DNA from: Atopsyche davidsoni
Lineage: Eukaryota; Arthropoda; Insecta; Trichoptera; Hydrobiosidae
Assembly (NCBI GenBank): GCA_022113835.1
Contig: JAILWY010000007.1
Coordinates: forward strand, 10,703,001-10,767,000
Length of the DNA: 64,000 nucleotides
Direction of reading: 5' to 3'
Position 1 is the stretch's first letter. Every line of letters begins with the position of its first letter. Position numbers and translations under genes: made by a program. The notes under the pieces are model-generated. The model had not been told where the DNA came from, made no database searches, and worked only from the letters and a program-made list of their open reading frames with translations. Below, one piece after another: positions 1 to 12,500 of this stretch.

Positions 1-75
1 GCATTATTATATAATTCTTTCCTTACAAAGCTCTGGCGTTTAGATCTGATACTCCTTCTGCAGCAAGCTACCACC
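1..75 (+). repeat. Interspersed repeat family B, right end, cut by window start
   Basis: It begins gcattattatataattcttt and runs through ctctggcgtttagatctgat to gcagcaagctac, matching the 39.2 kb copy and the reverse complement of the 19.8 kb copy. The rest of the copy lies upstream of the window. Confidence 0.6.
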
Positions 76-535
76 CCACCTCGACAAAGTAATCCCAGAG
101 CACATTCCTCCACAATCATTCTAAGTCTACTACTTCATTATAGATCCTTTACACAGGCTCAGGGCACAGAGTGGCAGACATGCACAAGCAACAAAATAGG
201 GAGAAAACTCTGCAAAATGTTAAGTTTGTGTTTGTCATGTTTTCGTTTTGTTATGGTAGATTAGAAGCAATCTGTCGACAGTGTTTGCCGAAACCTATGA
301 ACGCATAAAATAGAAACACGGTTTGTAAAGAGGTGAGGTCAGGTTAGGTTGGGTTATCTCATACCTTTATTGTGATATATGGAGTTTCATAACTGTCCCT
401 AAGGTGGTCGTGCCACCCACGGCGCGGTTTCACTTTCCTCGCAGCAGAGCGCCGCTCTGCCTTCCTTGTAATTGTCCCATAATAATTTTCATTGTCTATT
501 TTTGACAAAAGGCATTGTCATGTTTGAAGAAAACT
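76..535. other. Upstream region of gene 1
   Basis: No coding exon is seen. It contains an aggtcaggttaggttgggtt word at about 335-354, of the kind widespread in insect genomes, and a GC-rich patch at 400-465. Distal promoter elements of gene 1 may lie here but none is recognised. Confidence 0.4.
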
Positions 536-571
536 TATATATGAAGGCGGAAAAGCTAGAGATGCCATTTG
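536..571 (+). promoter_or_regulatory. Candidate core promoter of gene 1 (TATA box and initiator)
   Basis: TATATAT at 536-542 lies 31 bases upstream of the A of a CCATTTG initiator-like match (A at 567). That would give a 5' leader of 74 bases ending in the ATG at 641-643. The spacing is typical for arthropod TATA promoters. No transcript evidence is available, and such words are common in AT-rich DNA. Confidence 0.4.
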
Positions 572-640
572 GTGCAGTAAGGTGGTCGCGGTGGTACGTT
601 TTGTGTCTCATGCAGTTTACGTGTGTGACGTTACGTTAAA

Positions 641-643
641 ATG
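641..643 (+). CDS. Gene 1 exon 1 coding end: the start codon alone
   Basis: The sequence reads ATG|gtgagaaa, so the initiator codon is the last three bases of exon 1 and the intron (644-894) is phase 0. Joining to 895 gives M-NSNKLFICFVLSLFWW, a complete signal peptide. A model starting at the internal ATG at 943 would lose that hydrophobic core, so this start is preferred. Confidence 0.8.
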
Positions 644-3600
644 GTGAGAAAAAAATATTTTTAATAAAACAAATTAGTTGTGATAATCCGATTATAGTGC
701 ATTAGCAGTAGACCCACAAGCAGTCTTATAGTGTTAAATATTACTTCAGGCAGAGTAGTGCAGTAGATTTAGAATTTTACACGCTACACGCAATATATTT
801 GGTTCTTGAATAGTTTTTGTGTAAACTTTGTACATACAATACGTTTTTGAATCATTATACATAAATATATATATTTCATTTTTTTTATTTTCAGAATTCT
901 AATAAACTATTCATTTGCTTTGTCCTATCGCTGTTCTGGTGGATGCACGAAATCCTTTCAGTTACTGCGTACGAAAACGTAACCGAGTTATTGGCACCTC
1001 AGTACCCCGTCGAAGTGATCCCAACCCCGTATGAGAAAGCCTTTTTCCCGACCGCCTCTGCATCCATAGCCTCGACAAGGCAAGACCAGCTCGCGCAGGT
1101 GATGAAACCGACCCAGGAATCTAGGGCCCAAGTTGCAGAGAAACATGCAAAAGCCCAGGTCTTTGTAGTTGATAACCAGAAGCTCAAGTCGTACGAAAAC
1201 ATGGTGCTAAAGAACAGCCACACAGCGTCCATCCAAAACAACGAAGATCACAAATCGAGAAGCGATCAAAAAGATGACACTGATGACAGAAATAAACAAC
1301 AAAAATGGCAGATTCCTTCTCCGATCTCTCCCTTGGCCACGTCAGATCCTAAAGCGACGAATTCCAGCAAAAGGCAAATCATAGACCACAACGGGGGATA
1401 TGCCCTGAACTCTTTTGTACCCAGTCAAGAGCTGGGAGCGTTTGAAGAACTCCAAGGGTTTATCCCTCAACAACCTCAAATATCGATCACGAAACCCATT
1501 CAGTATGTTCAACCTGTTTACATACACCCAAAACCGCTGAAACACGACGGGAACTACGCCAATGTATACGTACAATCTAGACTACCAGCCCAAAAAGGGA
1601 TGAAAGCGTTCGAGAGTGATTTTGAAGACTTAAAAAATAAATATCCAGAACTCAACGAGCTAGTTAACAATTACCCAATCATGGAAGAACTCATGAAGCA
1701 AAAGTTATCAGAAAAATTCGAAGAGAGCGATCTGGGGCTGAGGTATCATCCCCACATTTCGATAGCGAACAGCCACGAAAGCTCCGATGAAAAGGGGAAT
1801 AAATACACAAAGCTTTCTCAGGTCAATTTGGAACCGTACAAGCCGAGACAGGAAACATCCGCAGGCCTCTTCGGGAACCCCCAGCCTTATGCCTTTGATC
1901 TGCAGAAACCAAATTGGTACCACAAAAAGCCGGACCAGGACGTCATTCCGAGCTCCGTGACACCGTACGACATCCCGGCGGGGGAAATATACAAGTTGCC
2001 CGTACCCGTATTTTTTAAAGACGATAAAAAGAAGATACCGGACCTAAAAAATCACTACTTCGCCAATAATGCTCCGAAAAAAGTGTATGTACTGCTTCTT
2101 ATATAGACTACACTTAATATTATTCGACAGTTACTATTTTTCTAACTAAATATATCAAAGTGAAAATTTCACTTTTTTACACCGAGATGCATTTTGAATT
2201 GTTACAATATTATCACTACAGTTAAGTTTTAAATTATTTTTTTCAGTGGAATCAACCCCTGGAAGAAGATCTTGCACATGGTGACGGCCTTCCTCCCCGT
2301 CGGGATCCTGATTTCAGCCCTAACTCCAAATATCGTCAACATTAACAACACTGCGTAAGTCCGACATGTAAATTCTACACTTACCTAATTCATGTTGAGT
2401 TATTTTTAATGAATTTCATTGTCAGGGAAAATTTATTTAACCTTACGATTTGCGTTGAGAAGAATTAAAATCTTAGCAGGCATATCGAATAACAAAAAAA
2501 TATATACAAACACACAAAAGTACGAATTTTAGTACTGAAATGTATTTAGCTGTACGCAAAATATATTTCTCCTAGAATTGTTCACGTGATTCGTTGCATG
2601 TCCAAAACGTGGTTTCTACGAAGACGAGTCGTTAGGCTTTACTCACAGCAGTTTTTTTATTTTTACTAAAATTAATAACTTTGAAGCATGAAGGATATAT
2701 GAGAGATTCCAATCAAAGATATGAGAGAACAATGCGCGGAACGGTACTCGCAGAGACTTCTAATAATATAAGCGCATTGCGATTTCTTCGTAAACTTATC
2801 TGAAGATCTATGAAATAACGTATTTTATTGCGGTTTCAATTCACGTAAAAAAAATGTTATTATGACTTCACCATGGCAGTAATCGTAAACAACAATAAAT
2901 TAATTTCTCTTAATTCTTCGGTTGGTTATTTCCAGTGACGTGGAGTTCTTGCAAATTATCAGAATTATGGTATGGTGTTTGTAACTCATTCAATAAGTAA
3001 AACTGAGCTTTTGTCGAAGGTGGTACTCAAGAGGTGAACTTGATGTCACCAGTTTGGTATTCAAAATTTTAATAAGATAATAGTATCTAGTTGCAAGTAT
3101 GAGTAAAAAGTTTTCATTATTTTATTTCAGTAGCGACTAAGGCTCCACCGCAGTTGCCTCTAATTTTCTTTTAATTTACCTACTTCTTATCTTACACATA
3201 GGATTGTTGATAATTTTCTCATTCATATATGTTGGATGTAATCTTGTGTTAAAATTTTTTGTATTTTATTATTGCTAGAAGAAAAACTGAATCTGTGAAT
3301 ATATTAGTATGGATGTCGATGGAATAATTTTACAGACGCACGCCACTGGTAATTATCGCATGATGGCAGCATTATTAGTTCGTCTGCTCTGCTCGGCAAG
3401 CGGAGTGTTGCAAAATGGCCGCCGTTTTCACTAAATCACAGCGAATCCGCCACTCATGGAATTAGTGAAATTATCATTTTTACCTGCATTTCACTGTGAA
3501 TTCTTCCAAAATAAAAACTACGATCTAAAAAAAAATAACCCGAATGAGATACGTTTAAGAAGCTACCCTATTTAGCAAAAAAACGTGGTTACAAACAAAT

Positions 3601-6507
3601 CTCATGCTGGGTTAAATTGATATCTTGATAAAGGGAAGTTTTTGATTTTTCAATGAATAATAAGAAGATTAATCATGTATAATAAATAGAGAAATTATAC
3701 CCTTAAAGATTCTAAGTAATATTTTCAGTTGTGTTAAAAGCATAGGAGCATATAAATCGTTTAAACTTTTTAAAAAAGGTTCAACTTAAATAACAGCAAT
3801 GTTACAGTATATTTTCTTTTTTATCTCTATATCTAATATTTTTTCAGTCTCTTCATTTTTCTCCATACTTTTATTTACTTAAAAGACTTTGAGAGAGCAT
3901 CAACATACATATGTAGTTATTGAAGCCACAGTGGAATTGTTTTTTGTTTACAATAATTATTAAGAGAAAATTGCGCGAAAAATTTGCGGAATTTTGTTGA
4001 CGTTTGTTTCATAATAATCAAAAACATCGCTTGCCTGGATTTGCACTTGGAAAGTTTATTTATTACCACGGCAGTCGTTGACTCCGTCCAGAATGAAAGG
4101 TACGGTGCTTTAATTAATAATCGCAATCATTGTCCCCATGTTAATGAACTCAGGTGCATTATGACGGAATTCTTATGCGAGCGCTTGTCACGACATTTTC
4201 TATTGAAATCAATTGTTGCTTTTCTAATCAATTATAACACAGGTTCCAAATACGTTAAGAGCTGGTTTCGGGTATATTATGTAAAAAATAAATAATTGCG
4301 ATTAGCTTAAAAGAATATAACTATAATATATCAAAATGTTTAAAAAAATATATCATCAGGAGCCAAAAAACAAAATGAATTGAAGAGTAAACTTATTTCA
4401 GAGAAAATACGACACGAGTTTGGAAAGCAAAATATTTCAAGTGAATATTTTTTTACGATTTTAAAATAAGGCTAAATTAATTTCGTATTACAGTAGGATT
4501 ACAGCTTCGTGCAGTCTTGAAATATTTTCTCCAAAACCATATATGACTAACCATTTTAGGTAATACAATAATAAATAGCATATTAAGTTGCAATGTAAAA
4601 AAGAAATATGGTCATTTGGATTATTTTTGAATTTCTTAAAAACTATAAACTATTAAAAAATAGATATCAACTTGTATTTATCATAGCTGACGAGGCTCTG
4701 TGTTATATTATTATTCAATAGGCTTACTATAACTCATTGGTGGTTAATCATATTCTGGTATTGTTACACAGCTTGGTAACCTATTGTCGGCTATTTTGAT
4801 GCCCATATGTATAAAGTTTTCCTTTTCAATACTTTAAGAGAAAGGAAAAGGTTAGGTCCTGTTTGCATATGCTTAAATTTCTAAGCACAGCTTTCGCTAG
4901 TGATCCCTTATAGAGTACAGCGATGCTCAAATGTATATATTTTAAAGCATACTTTCAACAAATATGTAATGTGTTTTAAAAAGCAGAGTACCATTAAAAA
5001 ATAACTGCATATAATACTTTGATCACGCATATAAAATTGCCTATAAATATTTCATATTTAAGAAATCCCTTGTTTGTTTTTACACACACCCGATGCACAC
5101 AGAAGTCATTTTTAAAACCAGCAGGGGTTAGGCTAGGTTAGGTTAGGCTAAATTTTTAATTTGTCTATGAATAGAAATTCAATATTTTTGACAGAGAGTA
5201 CTTGGTGGAATTCCATTTTAATATTTTTGAGTAAAATACTTGAGTGATTTTCCACATGTTCGTTTTTATTTGTGACCGGTTTCGCCAACCTTTCACGTTG
5301 GCATTATCAAACAGAGTGAGATTTTATATAATAATAAGCAATTAGGTAAACAATTGTTAGAGGGAGAGGTTGTTGAAAAGAGAGAGAGAGTGATTGTCAG
5401 GTGGTAAGGGCTAATGTGATTTTAATGTACCTGACAAGTGGAGGATTCTTTATAATTACAAATGTTTTTATATTGAAGGGGTAGTTATCTAAAGTAGTGG
5501 CTTGGGGTGTAGCAGCAGTTATCATGTGTTGGGGTTTGTCCTGTAGTGTGTTTATTTGTAAATAATTGGTTTTTTAAAAAACTGATTAAATTAGCAGGGG
5601 TTGTAAGGGAGTGATAAGATCCAGTAATAACATGATGTGGCTGAGCTCAGGAGGCTTTTCGAGCGATGGGAGAGTTTTCACCAATTTTCGTCTTCTGGGA
5701 CTTTCACTTTCGCGTGTCTGTTTTTATGACCCGTCCATTATTGCATGGCCCACCCTCGCATGTCCCGGCTCGGAGATGCCATCACGTGAGGGCACACGAG
5801 AGCATTCTGCGGCCACTGACGTGATGGAATATAACGTTTTCACGGTGTGGATTCTCCGGCTGCCAGATGTGGAATCCCGCATACGCTCTGGCAGTTTTCC
5901 GCAAAACGTGAGCCAGACTTGATCTACGCAAGCCATGGCTTGTTAACGCTTTTTCACAAAAAATAATTACCATGTAATCTTAGTAATCATTCCAGACTCA
6001 TTTTTTTTTTCAACGGGATGCGCTGGAGAGATATGAGAATATTGACGATTGTATAGAATTGCGATGGTTATAAGATATTTTGGAGTTTCAAGAAAGGTAG
6101 TAGTTATTCTTCATCATCATGTGCATCTCCTCAGAGGAGGTTGGCGACCATTTCACTAAGCATATACTCATGATGAGCCAGTGTCAATGGAATTCTAAGG
6201 GGGAAATAGTGTAGTGGGTCCCCGGGTCCTTCTACGCCGCAGTTTTATAATACTGTCCAATAGCATTATTATATAATCCTTTCAGCAGGCTACATATATA
6301 TATCGCCATTTCTGCAGTAGAGTTTTGGGAACACCAGCTGACAGTTTAGCGTCAGTAAAAATGGAGCGTTACACGATAGTACAACGCGTCTTCATTATTG
6401 AACAATGTTTCAAAAATAATGAAAGCTTGGCAGCCTTTTAAAACTTTACCGCAAAAATGGCGACAAATTCAAATCTTGCTTTAATTTTGGGACACCTTTA
6501 TAAGCGC

Positions 6508-6565
<58 letters not shown>

Positions 6566-9500
6566 GTTTTTTATAGAGGTATAGAACTTTTAAATGAAAT
6601 AAAACAAAGATAATTTTTTTAAATTGACATGAAATTAACTTTATTCGAAAGATAATTATTTGGCATTATAATTTAAATATGATTTCTGGCATATGATCGC
6701 CACGGCTGGCTCGGACGTAGTCTAGTCTGGAAGTCCAATTCTCGATGACTTTTTCCAACATTTGTGGCCGTATATCGGCAATAACGCGGCGAATGTTGTC
6801 CTCCAAGTGGTCAATCGTTTCGGGCTTATCGGCGTAGACTAGCGACTTAAGCATCGTCTTTAAAGAAGTACGGACCAATGATTCCACCAGACCATAAAGC
6901 ACACCAAACAGTCAGTTTTTCTGGATGTAACGGTGTCTCAACATACACTTGAGGATTATCATCACTCCAAATACGGCTGTTTTGTTTATTGACGTATCCA
7001 TTCAACCAAAAGTGAGCTTCATCGCTAATCAAAATTCGCTTATGAAAATCGGGATCAACGGCAATCTTGTTTTGGGCCCATTCACCAAATCTGCGCCTTG
7101 CTAAGTCTATTCATGTTGAAATGCCAAACCAAACTAAACATAAATCCCTTAACAGCTGATAAAATGGCCGCCAGTTAGAGCAATCCACTCAGGACGGACG
7201 CATGGAAAGCATGCACACGAGCAGTAAATGGATAGTAAATGTGTCTCGAAGAAGTGTTTTTTTTTGACAGAGTAAACTATAGGGTGGTCTCCAAGCATGT
7301 GCTTGATGCGTTTAGTACAGAGTCTACGCATGATATATTGGGTTATGAAACAGCCGGCGATCATGACTTTCACTCGGCCGCCGAGCCCCGAGGCGGGAGC
7401 GCACCTGACTTCTTCGCGCGGAGGAAACGGTTTCTCTTTTGTTGTACTTATCGGCGTTTGATCCGACGAGTTATTTAATTTGAAAAATGAAATATAATAG
7501 TGCGACTATGTTACTACATGTGGGTTTTTTTTTCGACGCATGCAGAGCGGTTCTAAGTGTAAAAAAATGATATCGAAAACAGTCGTAGTCGCGTGTTGAA
7601 AAACAAGCAATCCGTTGCTAATGTATACGCGCAAGCACTGTTTTATTATTATTTAAAAAGAATTGATCGTTTACGTTGTATTCAATGAAAATAACACGTT
7701 AAATTAAAAAATATTTCAAGAAATCTAATCAAGCAGATCAGAGAAAATCTGTTACAGTTGACTATCTACTATAATAATAGCCATTGTGTGTATGTTTGTA
7801 TGTATGTTTCGTTTTTCCGTTCTGTATAGAATATCTTAAAAGATACAACGCTGATTTTTTGCACATAAGTAAGGTAAATTTTTCCGCAGCTATGTGCCGA
7901 ATTTCAAGACGATAGGATAATATTTTCATTCATTAACTTTAAAATATGCTTTAGCGAATTTCAATATGTACGAATTATATGATTCACTTCTTCGCCGCGA
8001 GATGATGCTTTAGCGAATCTTCGCCGCGAGATGTCGTTCACCGCGAGAATTTCAAATTTAGAACTTTTACAAAAAAAACAAAAGACGCATCGTTCATCAA
8101 ATACGTCATTTTGTGACGGGCTACATTACTAGTTTGTAATAATCAGTTAAAAATATAAGATAACATCTGTTACATACAATCGGTTTTTAGGATTAGATTT
8201 CGATTAGCAGCTATAATGAGTAAAAAAAAAAACATTTGTAAGCAGATTTTTAGCAGACACGATTTTTTATTATAAATATGCGTACTTCATGTTTGAAATG
8301 AATTATTTCAATGCACGAAATGTTATTTTTAAAGTTACTTGTGGATTAACGTGAGTTGAATTATAAGGTCAGATTGTGCCGCGGAGGGTCACGATGGGTC
8401 ACGATGGGTCACGATGGGTCACGACAGATGAGATATAAGCCCGTGCAAGTCCGAACGGCAGGTTTCACTAAACGGTCGAATCGCCAACGCTAGTCGTTAG
8501 TTATGCCAATTTGTATTGCAAATACTAATTAGTGGCTATATGTAAACATTAATGCGCTGTAATTTATTCAATTAATTTTCGTATTAAAATACGTGTCAAG
8601 TTTATTTAAAATTAGGATTCGACTTTTAGATTACTAATAATATTATGCATTTATGCAAAAAAAACCGGACATTTTAATATTTTAACTAGCGATGTGCAGT
8701 GGATTTTAAACCTGAGCTTGCAGCTAATTATGATATTTTCGAAAAAAAATCAAGACAAATATTATTTATTTTTTGATGACTTTACCTAAAATAAATCAAA
8801 TTTACAATAAAAAAGATTTTGACTCTTTTTATTATAATACTATCACTAAAAATGTCGATGTGACTGTTCTGCTATCTCAATCTTTAGAACTGTTAAAAAA
8901 TTGATTTATGTATAGTATTTTCTGTACTAAACAATATCGAATCACCATTAACGTCTTTGTTTTTTTTTTTTTTTTTGGTATAATAGATTCTATGGCAAAA
9001 TAACAATGCTTAAGTGCTCTTTACATTCTCAGCGGTGACATCATCTCAACGAAGTTTTCTAGCCATAAACTTATAAAAAAAAATTCACAAGATTGTCGCG
9101 CTCGGGGCTGGCTCTCTAATCTGTACTTAGAATTTATTATGTATTGTTCTAGCACATGTGGCTTGTACAGTGTTCCACAAACTTAGGACCCCGATCAATC
9201 AGCGGTCCACGGGGACTCCCCGCTCCGCCGGCGGAACCGAACAATGTAAATAAGTAAAAAGATCGTGTTTAATATCGGCAGGTGTTTATACTGCCGCGTG
9301 TTGTTTACACACTGTATAATATACAGGGTGACTCTACACTTGTTTCATATATCTCAACCTTCCGTTTCTATCGATTAAAAATATAATATTTTTGATGTTC
9401 ATAATTTTACTGGCTCCATGAAAAATAAGTTTTTGGTTTCGGACGGATGACCAGCGCTGATGAGTTGATAATCAGGTGATATCATCATTTTTTTTTGGCT

Positions 9501-12500
9501 GAACTTTGGATGAAGATGTTTCTCTTTTTTGGCATCTTAATGCTAAGAGAGTGACAGTGGACGGATATTAAGTTTTTGTATAAAATTATATATATTTTAA
9601 GCAACCCGTCTCTTACCATGCTTCATATATATTGGGACCACTCAATGACTTCAATAAATTCTACTTACTTATAACATTCGTTCAAGTATTTATATCAATT
9701 TGTTCAATGCTTTTCTCATATAATATAATAATATTTATTTAATAGATAGTAGTATTGTATAACATAGTATGTAAATAGTATTGAAAGAAAATCTATCCCT
9801 TAATTTTTTGAAATTCAAACCAAAATTGATAAGTGAGTGAAATTTCTACTCAATGGCATAACTAAAGTATATAAATTAAATAATTTATTTTTTTGGGTTA
9901 ATTAAAATTCGTAATTCTATATGTGTACAATATTAATTGTAAATGATAAACATGCTTGTCATTCAAAGGGTAAAGTTGTTTTTATAAGGTTTAAAAAAAA
10001 ACACGATAATTTTTCCTGCGGACGTGTTGCATGACATCCGTAAACACGTCTTTTAATCACATTTTCTGTGACGTTTGACGTCAGTGAAAGTCACATCTTC
10101 AAGCATCTGCTTGCGCACTTTTCCATTAACCCGCAAAGCTACACACTACCTTCTGAAGCGAGGGTCAGTGCGACCTTTCGAGCGAAGGTCATCAAAAGCA
10201 ATTTCGATGACCCACTGAAGTTAAAAGCTTGGTCTGCTGGCTTAGTGGCTGTGATTGCTGACTTCTGACTGACATATCGCGGATTTGAATCTCGATATCG
10301 ACTTGAAAATGCTTACTACCTTTAGTTAGTTTTATAAACTTAATTTATACTTCATCACAATTTGCTAAATAAAGAGAAAATATTTAAGAGAATTGTCAAG
10401 CATAAAGTTAATGCTAAGTTGGTGAAGCTTTTATGAATAACTTCATTTTAATAAGTAATTCCAAATTCATTAGAAAAATTACTCGACCGTCCATAGTAAA
10501 ATTATATTTTTATGTGTGTATTCCTTCTTCTTCAAATGCCTCTTCTCAGAGGAAGTTAATGAACATCTCACTGAAAATATATTTATCTTGAGCTAGCCTT
10601 ACTAGTGTAATACTGTTCTATATATAATATATTTTTAAAAATAATATTTTTAAATAAATACATAGACGATGATTTCAGGAATAAAGTTTGCTAGTTGTGG
10701 GTTAAGTATTTCTACAATAATTTTACGAGTTGCTTGTGTGTTTTTCCAGCTTAGCGGTAAAAATAGAAAGCTGAGAGCATTGTCCTACGATAGATAAATT
10801 TTATTCTAAAAACATATTTCACAATTTTTAGGTGCGTCTACATGAGAAATAATGGATGAAAAATTATCTGTCCTTTTCTTAATACTTGTGCGTCCTCGTG
10901 TCGTATTTAAAATATGTTTTGTATAAAATTTTAGCACCATATCAAATAAATTATAATGCCAGTATGAATTTCGATGACCGATTGAATAAAAAGTTATAAA
11001 TATATATAATTGATAATTTTTAGTAAGTGTTTGACAAATAGGCGTTTTAATTCTTGCGCATTGGGATAAATGATTCAATATATGATTCGATCCCATTTTA
11101 CATTTATTTTGTGTAATTACACAAAACAAATATAGTCATTTTTAATGTAAGTGTTACTTCTTTTCATATAATGGCATCTCAACTTACTTACATGGATTTT
11201 AATCAAACTTTGTTTTTGAGAATTGAAAATTACAATATTTCATAACTTGCTATCATTATTATTTTTTTCATAAATAAATTGCTTCAAATCGAGAAATTTT
11301 CTAATCTAAAAATAAAATGCCTTTTCTCCATTTTTTTCCAGTGATAAAAATTTCCCAACACGACAGAGATCCGCGGACGGCAAGCCGGACGAAGCTGGGG
11401 TGATGAAAAACTACTTCTTGGAGATGCTCAGAGAGCCTTTGGAGGATGCGGAGTTCAGCAAGGAGGACCAGGCGTGTGACGAGAGGAATCTCTGTCTCTT
11501 GGCTGTCAGAGGTAGGGGGCCCAAAGCGTCCACCATGGAGAAACTGCTGTGGAAACTGGCCAACGAGTGAGTATAAGAATCACGTAGAAATGTTTTTGGC
11601 AAACAACGGCTTCGGGAGTTTTTGTGTCAAAAAAATCTACGCCATCTAATAACAACGGCTGCCGATACATATGAACATATTTAGTTTCATAATACAATAC
11701 GTTGAATTCAGTTGGTCAATGGTGTCGATATGGGTCAGGCCGATGCAGTGCAGTGTAATTAGATCATTATCTGTGGGTGGGGGAGGGGGAGGGCGTGAAG
11801 CCTTCAGGCTTCAGGTTGGGGGGTCCCGAGCCGAACTGCGGCGGAACCACCTCCGGGCGGAATCATTTAATAAATCATTCGGTGCTTCTGAACAAGACAA
11901 TACACGATTGTTACTGCAACTGCTTGTGGCCATGCGTACAAAAGACTCGGCACTCTCTTATACAGCGTGATTCCAAACTTTATTTCGTTATCTATCGTTA
12001 GTAGTTATACCATGGCGTTTCGTAAAACACTTGCCTCGATTAACATCACTAAGCCATGTTTAAGTAGGATTCTTTCAAAGACTAGCAAAACGTGTTGAAA
12101 CAATACATATCGATTTTGGAAATATGCTCAGTTTTCAATTATCTTGTATAGTATTTTGATTAAAGATACCTTTTGATCAGCGCTGAGTCAATTTTATCTT
12201 ACTTCAAGAATTGGAAGAAAATACAGGCAACGCCGGGTTATACTGCTGTAATTAGATAATGAAAGAAAGTTTGAGAAATATCACGTCGGGATATCGAACC
12301 AGGAATCGTTTTTGATAAATTCGGACCATTTATCACTTCACGCACCTGCCGCTTCCTCGTAGTGATTTAGGGATGAGAGACTCACCTCCGCCTCCGCCTT
12401 CTTTCTAATATGGTTATTAAAGGAATTTTCTTTGACAATGAAATGAGAGTTATTACCAGCACAGAATAACACATTGAGGCTTGATTTGCACTTGATAGAA

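Noticed and set aside
335..354. Telomere-like TTAGG words
   Set aside because: Only a few imperfect units, as widely scattered in insect DNA; not an interstitial telomere array.
943..2106. Taking gene 1 as a single-exon protein from ATG 943 to TAG 2106
   Set aside because: It would lose the signal peptide and run through a phase-matched donor at 2085. The spliced model joins four further phase-consistent pieces.
5611..5922. 103-codon frame in the GC-richer block near the Penelope-like end
   Set aside because: Both strands are open, no recognised domain, inside repeat-rich intron DNA.
11446..11649. Plus-strand frame overlapping gene 1 exon 4
   Set aside because: A different frame from the spliced gene and it crosses the donor; a shadow of the real exon.
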